Source: Mycobacterium sp. 1274756.6
GTDB taxonomy: Bacteria > Actinomycetota > Actinomycetes > Mycobacteriales > Mycobacteriaceae
Assembly (NCBI RefSeq): GCF_001668625.1
Contig: NZ_LZLJ01000060.1
Span: 62,001-126,000, forward strand
Direction of reading: 5' to 3'
DNA: 64,000 nucleotides
Part shown: positions 1 through 9,600 of the stretch, in pieces
How the letters are laid out: each line of letters begins with the position of its first letter
How positions within the stretch are numbered: position 1 is the first letter of the stretch
Position numbers and translations under genes: made by a program
Notes under the pieces: generated by a model
Seen by the model: the letters and a program-made list of their open reading frames with translations, nothing else
Databases searched by the model: none
Told to the model about the DNA's origin: nothing

Positions 1-444
1 TCTCCCGGCGCGCGGTTGACGTTCGTGTGCTGGCGTGAGGGCGACAACCCGATGTTCTCCGCCGGGGTCGACGTGCTCGCCGCGCGGCTGGAGTCACCGC
101 CGCCGGCTCCCGAACCCGGCGAGCCGGGGCCGCTGGCGTTCGGCAACGCCGACTATGTGCGGGGGGTGCTGAACTCCTCCGGCTGGGAGGAGGTCGGTGT
201 CGAACCCTTCGACGGGATCTGTGATTTCAGCTCGGCGGACAGCGATGGGGTCGAGGAGCGGCTGACGATGCTGTTGGCCAACCGGACCGGGCAGGCGGCG
301 CGGGGTGAGCTGGTCGAGAGGCTCGGGGAGGATGGTTGGGCCGAGGTGGTCGAGGAGCTGCGCGTGGAGTTGGACCGGCACCGGGTGGACGGGGTGATGA
401 AGTTTCCGGGGCGGACGTGGGTGGTGACGGGGGTTAATCCCTGA
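1..444 (+). CDS. Class I SAM-dependent methyltransferase, C-terminal part (5' end outside window)
   Basis: The reading frame is open from base 1 and ends at TGA 442-444. The protein begins inside the window with SPGARLTFVCWREGDNPMF, which resembles the late beta-strand region of class I methyltransferases where the reaction product is followed by a hydrophobic TFVCW strand. The C-terminal ~110 residues (GNADYVRGVLNSSGWEEV, then a helical stretch and KFPGRTWVVTGVNP) fit the C-terminal part of actinobacterial UbiE/UPF0434-like methyltransferases. The SAM-binding glycine motif is not in the window, so substrate cannot be judged. The TTG at 16 is an internal Leu codon, not a start. Family assignment is recognition by pattern. 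Confidence 0.7.
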   Translation, partial: SPGARLTFVCWREGDNPMFSAGVDVLAARLESPPPAPEPGEPGPLAFGNADYVRGVLNSSGWEEVGVEPFDGICDFSSADSDGVEERLTMLLANRTGQAARGELVERLGEDGWAEVVEELRVELDRHRVDGVMKFPGRTWVVTGVNP

Positions 445-712
445 TCAAGCCCTTGCTGATCCTTGCGGTTATCCCGGGAGCCCGGCTGGCCCCATCAGCA
501 CCATGGGCACCGCCCCGGGGAACTATTGCCTTCTCGATTGCGATATCACCGGTGCCATCACAGTGGCGCCGGTTGCGGTGCCTGGCTTTCCGCTAAGCCG
601 TCGCACGCCGTAACGAACCGGCCCCACTCCTTCGCCGTCGGCCGAACCCGGCCGCCGGCCACTGCGTCGCTGCTGACGGTCAACCCGGGCGCCAGCGGGT
701 CCGTGCTCGCCG

Positions 713-1120
713 CTAGCCGGGCGCTTCCTCGAGCGCCGAACGGATGCCGGTGGCGGTGAAGTCGTCACCTTTCCACAGCAGCGGTTCGCGGGTATCGACT
801 GCAAGCGCGTAGGACAGGCAGTCGCCGAAATTCAATCCGGCGGCGTGGCCGCTACCTTTGCCGAAATCGGCATAGGCCTGTCGGGCCAGTCGTGCCTGCC
901 GCTCGGTGACTGGCTCGATGACGAAACCGGCTTCCTCGACCAGCTCGTCGAGTGCGCGGCTGATGACCGGATCACGTTGGGAATCCAGGACGATTCCGCA
1001 TTCGAGGTAGCTGGCCGCCGAAAGTTTCCGAGTCTCGGCGCTGACGATGGCACGGGCATAGAGCGCGGCGTCGTCTTCGGCCCGCAAGATCGCGACGATG
1101 GCCGACGTATCGGCGATCAC
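713..1120 (-). CDS. vapC: VapC-type PIN-domain toxin ribonuclease
   Basis: This is a 135-residue PIN-domain protein. The acidic residues of the family are visible: D4 in [12 protein letters not shown], the Glu of [10 protein letters not shown], the Asp of [11 protein letters not shown], and the C-terminal LLWKGDDF acid pair. VapC toxins are Mg-dependent endoribonucleases that cleave tRNA or rRNA when their antitoxin is degraded. Length is typical for the family. The start ATG overlaps the end of vapB by 4 bp (ATGA), so the two are translationally coupled and presumably autoregulated from the operator upstream of vapB. The target RNA cannot be inferred from sequence alone. Confidence 0.93.
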   Translation of the reverse strand: MIADTSAIVAILRAEDDAALYARAIVSAETRKLSAASYLECGIVLDSQRDPVISRALDELVEEAGFVIEPVTERQARLARQAYADFGKGSGHAAGLNFGDCLSYALAVDTREPLLWKGDDFTATGIRSALEEAPG

Positions 1121-1362
1121 GCCGGCAAACCCTGGTCGTCATAGAGCAGGGCCGCATGATCGAGCCGCTTGGTTTCGTCACTCATTCTGGCTGCGGCCCG
1201 ACGGCCGATGGCAAGAAGCCGGTCCTGCAGCTCGTCGCGCTGCAGTCGGGCGAGCCGTTCGTGCACGGCGATCGCCACCGCCTGGGCTTGAGACTCGCCG
1301 GTGATCGCCGCGAGCTGTTTGACGGCGGCATGGGTGTTCGAGTCTTTGATGTTCAACGCCAT
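1117..1362 (-). CDS. vapB: VapB-type antitoxin
   Basis: This 81-residue protein begins [20 protein letters not shown], which matches the short mycobacterial VapB antitoxins of the PF07704 type (beta strand plus helices for operator binding). The acidic and hydrophobic C-terminal tail ([16 protein letters not shown]) is the usual toxin-neutralising segment. It sits directly before vapC with a 4 bp overlap. A purine-rich AGAAAGG-like ribosome binding site lies just before the ATG. The palindrome at 1364-1395 lies between the start codon and the upstream region and is the expected site of VapBC autorepression. Confidence 0.92.
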   Translation of the reverse strand: MALNIKDSNTHAAVKQLAAITGESQAQAVAIAVHERLARLQRDELQDRLLAIGRRAAARMSDETKRLDHAALLYDDQGLPA

Positions 1363-1363
1363 C

Positions 1364-1395
1364 TTGGTACCTTTCTACCGTCATGATGGTACCAA
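1364..1395. promoter_or_regulatory. Palindromic operator of vapBC
   Basis: A perfect 8 bp inverted repeat, TTGGTACC (1364-1371) and GGTACCAA (1388-1395), encloses an inner TACC..GGTA pair and the TCATGA palindrome at 1381-1386. It starts two bases upstream of the vapB start codon and also lies before the SEC-C gene on the other strand. Nested palindromes overlapping the promoter are the usual binding sites of VapB-VapC complexes. The binding itself is inferred. Confidence 0.7.
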
Positions 1396-1444
1396 CGTTT
1401 ACACCTGGTTGAATCATGTCGACGCACCCACCGGCGGCCCTACA

Positions 1445-3991
1445 GTGGTGGCCGTGGCGCCACACCCCGACCCGGAGAAGACCCTGGCGGCGATCCTGAC
1501 CGAACACGGGCCGCTGAGCGACGGGCAGATCGCGACCCAACTGGGTCAATCCGGGGTGGCCAACCCCGAAGACGTCATCGTCGACCTACTGGAGAACTAC
1601 AACGCGCCGGCCGGTCAGTTGCCCGATGAGCGCTGGGTGTGGTTGCCGACCCTGTTGGCCGGGCGGGTGTTCACCCATCGGCTCTCCGCCGACGAGATCG
1701 CCCACGATCTGCTGCCGGTCACCCCTGATCTGGACCCGGTCACCGAACTCTGCGAGCACGACGGCTACCAGCAGTTGACGAACGGCTCGCCGGTGCAGGT
1801 GGTCCTGCCAGAATTCGACGCGGCGTTGCTGGACCAGCGCGGCGTTCCGGCCGAGTTGCTCGGGTCCGGGGCCGGGCTGCTGCTGGAACCCCGGACTCTG
1901 GCAACGCTCGGGGTTGGCCCGGGGGATCTGGTCGGGGTTCGGTTGAGCGTCGACGGGCTGGTGCTGGAGCCGGTCACCGCGATCGCGCCGGCAAGCGCTG
2001 CCGAGGCGTTGGCCGCGGTGCTCGACGCCGAGGAACCGGTGGATTTCGATGCGGCGGTCTGGACGGTCTGCGCCGCCGATGCGGCGCTGTTCACCGCGGC
2101 GCAGCCGCCGCTGAGCGAGATCGCCGAGGCCCACGGGCTGGCCCGCTACGACGACAAGCTCGCGCCCGGCGGGTTCGACTTCGACCGGTGGCGTTTCGAA
2201 CGCGACTGCCTGCGGTTGGCCCGCCGGCACGGCATCGATTCCGACGATGCGGTCTTGCTGAATACCCTCATCGTGGTGCACACCCAGATGGCGGCGCTGA
2301 TGGAGTCGGCCGATGAGCAAGGCGGCGCCGAGCCGGCCGGTTCGATCGAATTCGATTCCCCGGACGTTCGATTCGGCGAGATGCTCCGAACGGCGGGCGC
2401 CGCCCTGACCGATCCGGTGTTGGCGGAGATCCTGGTGCAGGAGACCACCGGCGGCGCCCGACGCGACGTCGCGGCGTTGGGCATGCTCGCGGAGACCCTG
2501 GAGCCCCAGGTGCCGCGGTCGGCACGAGTGGCCGCCCGCTGGCTGCACGCGGCGGCACTGGAGCGACTCGGCGACACCGCCGGATCCGAGCGGGAGCTGC
2601 AGGCAGCGGAGTCGATGGATCCGGATTGGCCGCTGCCCCTGCTCGATCTGGCGCGCTTGGCTTCTGACCGCGGCGACGTCGAGGCGGGACTGGGCCTGCT
2701 ACATCGCGCCGGGGTTGGCGCCGATCATCCGCTGGTGGACCTGCTACAACGGCATCGCGGCACACCGCGCTCCGATATCGGCCGCAATGAGCCGTGCTGG
2801 TGCGGGTCTGGCCGCAAATACAAGAAGTGTCACCTCGGCAACGAACAGCTGTCATTGCCCGAGCGAGCGAGCTGGCTGTATGCCAAGGCCATTCAGCAAG
2901 TCCTCACCGCCGACTGGCGGCCTCTGCGCATGTTGGCCGCACTGGAGCGGTATCGCTACGACGAGCAGTTCCCCGACGATCTGGCGGAAGCCGCGCTAGC
3001 CGACCCGCTGGTGGTCGATGCCCTGCTGTTCGAAGGCGGGGCGCTGGAGGAGTTCCTGGATTGTCGCGGCTATCTGCTTCCCGACGACGAGCGGCTGCTG
3101 GCCGAGCAGTGGCTGCTGACGGAGCGGTCGTTGTTCGACGTGCACGACGTCGCCGCCGGCCGCAGTGTCACGGTGCGCGACGTGCGCACCGGCGATATCG
3201 TCGAGGTCCCCGAGCGGCTGGCCAGTCGGACACTGCGGCCCGGGCAGTTGATCTGTGCGCGGGTGTTGCCGGTCGGCGACGGCGTGCGGTTCTTCGGTGG
3301 CATCGAACCGATCGCCCTGCACGAACGTGACCTCTTGGTCGACCTGCTCGACGAGGGCGCCGACCCGGTGGAACTGGTGGCGTTTCTGAGCCGGCGATTC
3401 GCCCCACCGACGGTGCTCGATGCGTTCGGTGATCCGTTCGTGGTCTGCGAGGCGCGGGTGCGGTTCAGTGATCTTGCCGCGGCGTGCGCTGATCTCGATG
3501 CCTGCTACCAGCGGAGCGATGATGACCCGCCCGGCTGGACCGACTTCTTCGACGGCGACACGCAGCGGGTGCGGGCCACCCTGAGCCTCGACGAGGACAC
3601 TCTGCGGGTGGAGACGATCAGTGAGAACCGGTTGGACGGCGTGCTGGCCGTACTGCGCGGCATCGACCCCGACATGGCGGTGCTCGAGGACACCCGCACC
3701 CCGGCCAGTGAGCTGGTGGCGTCGGCCGGGTCCGAGAGCCCGCGGCCTGCTGCCGCCGAGCCAGAGGACCCGGAGTTAGCGGCCTACATGGAGCAGATGA
3801 TCCTCGACTACGAGCGGCGCTGGCTCGACGAGTCGATCCCGGCGCTGAGCGGGTTGACCCCACGGCAGGCTGCCGCCGACCCGACCCGCCGCGACGACCT
3901 GATCCGGCTGCTCGCCGGGTTCCCGTCCGGCGCAGCGGCCGGGCGCGGGATGAACGCTGACCGGCTGCGGGAAGCGCTGGGACTGGACTGA
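1445..3991 (+). CDS. SEC-C motif (zinc-binding) protein
   Basis: This is a protein of about 848 residues with one clear SEC-C motif, RNEPCWCGSGRKYKKCHLG, near residue 450. The four ligands are CxC and a CH pair, as in the C-terminus of SecA where they bind zinc. SEC-C proteins of this size are common in mycobacteria and their function is unknown. The regions around the motif are helical, with many Leu/Ala/Glu repeats before it (a possible TPR-like segment, ESMDPDWPLPLLDLARLAS). The open frame extends back to 1301, but that would overlap vapB and its operator. GTG codons at 1445, 1448 and 1454 are better starts; I chose 1445, and no strong ribosome binding site decides it. The C-terminus (GLTPRQAAADPTRRDDLIRL) is characteristic of this group. 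Confidence 0.82.
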   Translation: MVAVAPHPDPEKTLAAILTEHGPLSDGQIATQLGQSGVANPEDVIVDLLENYNAPAGQLPDERWVWLPTLLAGRVFTHRLSADEIAHDLLPVTPDLDPVTELCEHDGYQQLTNGSPVQVVLPEFDAALLDQRGVPAELLGSGAGLLLEPRTLATLGVGPGDLVGVRLSVDGLVLEPVTAIAPASAAEALAAVLDAEEPVDFDAAVWTVCAADAALFTAAQPPLSEIAEAHGLARYDDKLAPGGFDFDRWRFERDCLRLARRHGIDSDDAVLLNTLIVVHTQMAALMESADEQGGAEPAGSIEFDSPDVRFGEMLRTAGAALTDPVLAEILVQETTGGARRDVAALGMLAETLEPQVPRSARVAARWLHAAALERLGDTAGSERELQAAESMDPDWPLPLLDLARLASDRGDVEAGLGLLHRAGVGADHPLVDLLQRHRGTPRSDIGRNEPCWCGSGRKYKKCHLGNEQLSLPERASWLYAKAIQQVLTADWRPLRMLAALERYRYDEQFPDDLAEAALADPLVVDALLFEGGALEEFLDCRGYLLPDDERLLAEQWLLTERSLFDVHDVAAGRSVTVRDVRTGDIVEVPERLASRTLRPGQLICARVLPVGDGVRFFGGIEPIALHERDLLVDLLDEGADPVELVAFLSRRFAPPTVLDAFGDPFVVCEARVRFSDLAAACADLDACYQRSDDDPPGWTDFFDGDTQRVRATLSLDEDTLRVETISENRLDGVLAVLRGIDPDMAVLEDTRTPASELVASAGSESPRPAAAEPEDPELAAYMEQMILDYERRWLDESIPALSGLTPRQAAADPTRRDDLIRLLAGFPSGAAAGRGMNADRLREALGLD

Positions 3992-4046
3992 GCCGCCTGA
4001 GCCGATTCGTCCGGTCGGCGGCCACGACGGTGACGGCCTCCGATGT

Positions 4047-4610
4047 TCAGCGGCCCTCGGCGGCGCGGTCCAGCACGGTGAACGCGGCGTCGAGGCGCCG
4101 CTGCCGTGACGGGCTGGGTTCGTGGTTGGCCTCGGCGGCAACGGCGTTGATCAGGTCGTCCAACTCATCCGGGCTTGCCACCAGCACCACACCGCTTTGG
4201 CCGGCGCGCATGGCGAAAACCAGCCGTTCACACTCGGGGTCCAGCAGTTGTAGGTCGCGCAGCGCCGCGGCGGTGTCGTCGCCGAGCGCGATCTCGCGGA
4301 CCTCGGCGGCGAGGCTCAATTCGCCGCGGGGACGAAGGTCGTAGAGCGAGCCGACCCAGTTGGTGACAGTGCCAGCATCACCGCAGGCGTCGCAGTTCCA
4401 ACCGATCGGCGCATCCGGTGCGGTGCGAGTGACCATGATCCGCCCCGGGCATGCCGTGCGGTTGGGGCGTCGTCGGCACCGCAGCGCGCTGCGCCACGGT
4501 TGACCGGCATCACCGGCGGTCGCCGCCCGGACAATGTCGATGATGTGCGCGGGCGGGGCCGGCGCACCAAGGGTCAGCCGGTGCAGGTCGCTCAGGTCGG
4601 TGACGCTCAT
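4047..4610 (-). CDS. Hypothetical protein with a cysteine-pair motif
   Basis: This is a 187-residue protein that I cannot assign to a family. The middle has a CxxC pair in GWNCDACGDAGTVTNW, and upstream cysteines (SALRCRRRPNRTACPGR) could complete a zinc site. The second half is helical and acidic (DDTAAALRDLQLLDPECERL). It is convergent with the SEC-C gene, with a 55 bp gap. The ATG at 4610 is followed by a normal high-GC reading frame with strong third-position GC. Cytosolic; no signal peptide or membrane segment. Confidence 0.6.
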   Translation of the reverse strand: MSVTDLSDLHRLTLGAPAPPAHIIDIVRAATAGDAGQPWRSALRCRRRPNRTACPGRIMVTRTAPDAPIGWNCDACGDAGTVTNWVGSLYDLRPRGELSLAAEVREIALGDDTAAALRDLQLLDPECERLVFAMRAGQSGVVLVASPDELDDLINAVAAEANHEPSPSRQRRLDAAFTVLDRAAEGR

Positions 4611-4731
4611 CGTCGATCAGGCTACTCACAGCGCGTCGGTTCTGGCAGCCGCCAAGGGGGGTCCACGGCGCATGCGCCCGCCTTCGTGTTAGTGCCGGGC
4701 GGAACTTTGCGCTCGCCCTACGCGTCGTCGC

Positions 4732-5745
4732 CTACCCCCAGCGCTCAGCGATCGCCTGCGAAGACGGGTTGACTTGGCCGTAGCCGACGAGCCGGATATC
4801 CAGCCCGGCATACTCCACGATCGCCAATGCGCGCTCGATCGCCGCATCGATCCAGCCCGGGGCGTTGCCGAACACGCCGCCACCGACGCGGGTCAACAGC
4901 ACAATGGGTGACCCGTCGGCGAGTGCTTGCTCGGCGGCGGCCAGCAGCGTCGCCTCATAGGAGGCCTCCAACACCAGCCGGGCGAAGGACTCCCACGCCA
5001 GCGCGGGAAGGTGCGAGTACGCCACCGGCAGCGCTGAACAAAACGCTTGAGACACATACCGGCGCGGTTCACCACGCACGTCGGTGACCTGTACGTTGCG
5101 ATGCAAGCCGATCGCCAGCTGCGCCCGCAGCCGGTCGCGCAACTCCTCGTCGGCACCGGCCAGCAGGTCGCTGATCGCTGCCAGTCCGTCGGCGGTGCCC
5201 AGCGCGTAGCCATTGCGCATCTCCCATAGGTCGCCCACCGGCCGGTCCAGCTCCGCCGAGAGCGCCGCTCCCATCGGGGCCAGCGCATCGAGTTGGCGGT
5301 CGCGGGCCTGGCCGGCCTGACCGTCGACGGGCACCAGGTAGTTGCGGTAGATGGTGGCCGCCCCGGCCGCCAGCGCGCACGCCGGCCCCTGGGTGTGGTC
5401 GCCGGCGTAACCGGTGACGCCCTGCTCCGGGGTGACACCTGGCGACACCATCTCCAACACGTTGAACTGCGACGCGACCTGAAACAGCGCCCCGGCCAAC
5501 TCGGGTTCGGAATGCATCGCGCGGGCATCACCGGCCACCGCGCTGACCGTGCTGCGCGACCGCCCGGTCGGATCCACCCGCGCACGCAGCTCGGCCAGGG
5601 TGGGCAAGGTCAACTCACCGATGCCGTAACGCGCCCCGGTGACCGTGGAGACCAGCTCATCGCCGTCCACGGCCAAGCGACTCCGGGTGCTCTCGTAGCC
5701 GTCCTCGCCGAACCCCATCAGATCGGCAAACCAGCTGGCGCCCAT
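4732..5745 (-). CDS. Conserved protein with macrodomain-like features
   Basis: This is a 337-residue protein. The open frame runs further upstream, but the start is placed at the ATG that overlaps the phosphatase stop codon (TGATG, 5747-5743); the extra upstream residues are an Arg-rich shadow. Conserved-looking blocks are FQVASQFNVLEM, QGVTGYAGDHTQGPACALAA, a central MRNGYALG, and LLTRVGGGVFGNAPGWID near the C-terminus. The combination of an Asn-rich start, a QGPACA-like turn and a GGGVFGN loop resembles ADP-ribose-binding macrodomains. That fold is my inference, not a firm family match. Coupling to a cysteine phosphatase gene suggests a joint role in removing a phosphate- or ADP-ribose-containing group. 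Confidence 0.6.
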   Translation of the reverse strand: MGASWFADLMGFGEDGYESTRSRLAVDGDELVSTVTGARYGIGELTLPTLAELRARVDPTGRSRSTVSAVAGDARAMHSEPELAGALFQVASQFNVLEMVSPGVTPEQGVTGYAGDHTQGPACALAAGAATIYRNYLVPVDGQAGQARDRQLDALAPMGAALSAELDRPVGDLWEMRNGYALGTADGLAAISDLLAGADEELRDRLRAQLAIGLHRNVQVTDVRGEPRRYVSQAFCSALPVAYSHLPALAWESFARLVLEASYEATLLAAAEQALADGSPIVLLTRVGGGVFGNAPGWIDAAIERALAIVEYAGLDIRLVGYGQVNPSSQAIAERWG

Positions 5746-6311
5746 CAGGACACCACCCGCCGCGCCGCCAGCCGGCGGAGAACGCCACATTGTTCGTCGT
5801 TCTCCGGGGCCGGGTCGCCGGCTTTTCTGGTCCCGGCGCGCAACTCGCCGATGCGGTGCAGCGCGGCGTCGGCGTCGAGCCCCTCCTCGGCGATCAGCCA
5901 CGCCCCAACGACGGTGGCGGTACGCCCCTTGCCGCCCCAGCAGTGCACGTACACGACCCGGCCGGCGTCGAGTTCGGCGCGGATGTGTTCGACGATCCGG
6001 TCGTAGCCGTCGTCGGCGATCGTTGACTGGTCCCGGATCGGGAGCCGCACACAGTTCGGCCGCGCGAGCCCGAGGTCATCGGCAGCTCTATTGAGGGCAC
6101 CCCGGTAATCCTCGAGAACGGCTCCGCCCCAGGAGCGTTCACCGACCTCGGTCAGATCCACGATCGAGTCGACGCCGGCTTCCAACAGGACCCGACGTTT
6201 CTGAACGCCTTTCGCCTTATCAAGCGAGGCCGGGTACTCCCCGGCAAGTAGGCGGCCCGGCTGCACCCACCAGCCGTGCAGGATGTCGTCGTGCGACCAG
6301 GATGGCGTCAT
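5745..6311 (-). CDS. Dual-specificity/tyrosine-type protein phosphatase
   Basis: This is a 188-residue protein with the P-loop signature VYVHCWGGKGRTATVVG, which gives the HCx5R catalytic motif of cysteine-dependent phosphatases. The general acid is likely the Asp in RLPIRDQSTIADDGYDR. The frame is open from 6470, but the ATG at 6311 is preceded by a GAGGGGGA ribosome binding site and gives the family length, so it is preferred. The stop overlaps the start of the downstream macrodomain-like gene, so the two are translationally coupled. Substrate unknown. Confidence 0.82.
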   Translation of the reverse strand: MTPSWSHDDILHGWWVQPGRLLAGEYPASLDKAKGVQKRRVLLEAGVDSIVDLTEVGERSWGGAVLEDYRGALNRAADDLGLARPNCVRLPIRDQSTIADDGYDRIVEHIRAELDAGRVVYVHCWGGKGRTATVVGAWLIAEEGLDADAALHRIGELRAGTRKAGDPAPENDEQCGVLRRLAARRVVS

Positions 6312-6601
6312 GGCACTCCCCCTCGGAGTATTTCCGTCGACCGACAGTATGCGCCGCCCCTCTGACATGACCCGGTGAAAGCGTGACGAGAACCGATGCA
6401 GCGCCGGTTGGGTCGCGACGGCGGGGGTGCGCGCGACGGCGCGGCCGAAACCGACGAACCGGCGCACCATGTCGGCGCCTTGGCCTATAACTAGAGGAGC
6501 TTTTAGGGGATCGGGGCGGGCACGGTGGGTGGTATAGCGGCACAGTCGGTGGATCGTCGTCGTGGGCGGTCGATGATCTGTACGCGGGGCTGGAGTGTCC
6601 G
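6312..6601. promoter_or_regulatory. Divergent intergenic region with a candidate promoter
   Basis: 290 bp separate the divergent phosphatase and nuclease-helicase genes. A TATAAC box at 6486-6491 on the plus strand is a plausible -10 element for the nuclease-helicase gene, which would then have a leader of about 100 nt. No convincing -35 box is visible. Weak support. Confidence 0.35.
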
Positions 6602-9600
6602 ATGAGTGCCGATCGACTGCTCACCCCGTCAAAGATCACCGCCTGGCTGGACTGTCCGCACTATCTGACGTTGCGGCACGAAGTCGACGCCGGGACACGA
6701 ACCGAGCCGCAGTCCACCTTCGGCGCGTTTGCTCAGTTGCTGGTGAACAAGGGCCTCGGCCACGAAGATCAGTGCCTGGCCGAATACCGGGCGCAGGGTA
6801 AGTCCGTTCTGCCGGTTCCCGAGAAACGCCCGGACGAGTCGTTCGAGGCGTGGGTGGGCCGGGTCGGTAACCCGCTGGACGGCCGATACGACGTCGTCTA
6901 CCAGATGCCGTTCATCCATGATGGGGTCCGCGGGGTCGCGGACTTCCTGGAACGGGTCATCGACGGCGACGGCTGCGTGTCCTACGAGCCGGTTGATGCG
7001 AAACTGGCACGCGCTGAGGCCAAGCCGGGGCATGTGCTGCAGCTGTGTTTTTACGCCGATGCGATCGCCTCGCTCACCGGGGCACGACCGAAACACATCC
7101 ATCTCTGGCTGGGATCGGGTGAGCGGGAGAGTCTGCGGGCCGACGATTTCGCACCGTACTGGCGGCGGCTGCGTACCCAACTGGTCACGGTGTTGGCCGC
7201 CGGGCCGGGCGCCGACACGGTTCCGCGTCCGAATGCGCATTGCGATTTCTGCGAGTTCCGGCCGGTCTGCGATCAGCACTGGCGGGAACACAAAGTCCTG
7301 GATCTGGTGGCAGGCATTCGGCGGCCTGAGGTTACGACGCTGGAGGACGCCGGCACCCTCACCATGGCGCAGTTGGCGGCGTTGTCCGAACCGGTCGACG
7401 GGCTGCGTCCGCTGCGGATCGAGCGGCTGGCCGGGCAGGCAGCGTTGCAGGTTCAGGCGGCCGCACAGCCCGATGATCCCCCGCCGTTCACCATGATTGC
7501 CCCGGGCGAGGATCCGACTTGGGGTCGCGGTTTCGAGCAACTCCCCTACCCCGACGCCGGTGATGTGTTCCTCGATTTCGAGGGGCACCCGTTTTGGCGG
7601 GTCGAGACCGGGTTGTTCTTTTTGTTCGGCCTGCTCGAACGTGGCGACGACGGGGCGTGGTCTTACCGGAGTTGGTGGGCACACGATCTCGATGCGGAGG
7701 CCGACGCGGTTGCTTCGCTCATCGACTACCTGCATCAGCGCCGTGAACGGTTTCCGGCGATGCACGTCTACCACTACAACCACACCGAACGCTCCCAGTT
7801 GGTGTCGCTGAGCCAAAAGCATGGTGTGGCCCAGGACAAGCTGGTTGAGCTGATCGAGACCGGGATGTTCATCGACCTGCTGGTGGTGGCTCGCAACGCC
7901 ATCCAGGTCGGCACCGAGTCCTACGGGCTGAAATCCTTGGAGCGATTGACCGACTTTCAGCGCAGCCACGCCATCGACAAGGGCGCGGGTGCAGTGCTGG
8001 CCTATGAGCACTACATGGCCGACGGGGATCAGGCGGATCTGGATCGCATCGAGGTCTACAACGAGGACGACGTGCGGGCGACGATGGCGTTGCGGGACTG
8101 GTTGGTGGAGCAGCGTCCCGCTGGGTCGCCGTGGCGGGATGCATATCTTGAGCCGGAACCCGAGCTGCCCGAACTCGATGAACGAATCGCCGAGCTGCAC
8201 ACGTTTGATGTGCACACCCCGCAGTACCTTCTCGGTGACCTGCTCGGCTACTGGCTCCGCGAATGGCTCGTATACCGGGAGCGGACAAAGGCTCGACTCG
8301 ACGACGAGTCCTCTAACCTGTTCGACGACCAGGACGCATTGGACGAGCTTCGATTTGTCGGTGCTATCGAGAAGCAGGGCAAACAACGGTATCCGGCAAT
8401 GCGGTTCAGCTATCCGAGGCAGGAAGCCGGTGATTTCCGCGGCGACAGGCTCAGCGTGTGGTTCCTCGCCTCCGATGCCAATCTGCTCAACCCATCCGTC
8501 CGAGATCTCGACGCCGGTACAGGCACGGTCGACCTGGTCTGGAACAACAAAGCGCAGGAAGCGGGCGTGCTGCCGAAGCGGGTGGTGCTCAAGAGTTGGG
8601 TCTCGACTGCGACCAAATTGGCGGCACTCTCCGATTTCGCGGACCGGTTGCTCGCCAGCGGCGACATCAACTCGGCGACGTGGGCGTTGTTGAACCGCGA
8701 GACCCCCCGGTTCACTGACGGCGGCGGCCCGGCCGCCGGCGCGTTCACCGACGATCTGGACGACATGACCCGCTGGGTAACCAAGCTCGACTCCAGCTAC
8801 GCAGCGGTCCAGGGCCCACCGGGAACCGGGAAGACCTACAGCGCCGCACACCTCATCCACGCGCTGGTGACGGCGAATCCTGGCCGCCGCGTCGGCATCA
8901 CCGCGACGACCCACCTCGCCATCGACAACGTGCTCGAAGAGACTGTGGCGGTATTCGCGGCGAACGGCGACGCCGATTCGCTCCGTGCCGTGCGACGGGT
9001 TTCGTCGGAGCCGGCGAACCCTCTCCCCGGGGTCACCTACGCCATGAGCAACCCAGACAGCGCGGACAAGGGCTTCAATGTTGTTGCGGGGACCACCTGG
9101 CTCTTCGCCTCGAAGGAGATGCAAAAGGCAGCCGTCGATGTGCTCCTCGTTGACGAGGCCGGCCAACTCTCCCTGGCCGATGCGCTCGCCGCGTCATGCG
9201 CAGCGAGCAACCTCGTCCTACTCGGCGACCCGCTGCAGCTGCCGCAGGTTGCCCAGGCCGATCACCCCCGGAACAGCGGCCGAAGCGTGCTGGAGCACGT
9301 CCTCGACGGAAACGTCACGATTCCCGACGACCGGGGCGTGTTCCTGTCCCAAACGCGCCGCATGCATCCTGACGTGTGCAACTTCGTCTCGGCGGAGATC
9401 TACGACGGTCGGCTCACCAGCCACCCCGACTGCGCCCGGCAGTCGACGGTCGCCGGGACCGGTCTGCGCTGGCTACGCGCCGAACATCAGGGCAATAGCA
9501 CCGCTTCGCCGGAGGAGGCTGAGCTGATCGCCGCCGAGATCACTCGCCTTATCGGAACGCCTTGGACCGATCAGGCCGGTATCGAAAAGCCGTTGACGGT

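Noticed and set aside
1301-1444. Extended N-terminus of the SEC-C protein
   Set aside because: It would overlap vapB and the operator on the other strand; sequence looks non-coding in this frame.
5746-5901. Extended start of the macrodomain-like gene
   Set aside because: Arg-rich and overlapping the phosphatase active-site region; the TGATG overlap at 5745 is a better start.
6629-9166. 845-residue open frame on the minus strand
   Set aside because: It is antisense to the nuclease-helicase gene, has no known motifs and a composition typical of a high-GC shadow frame.
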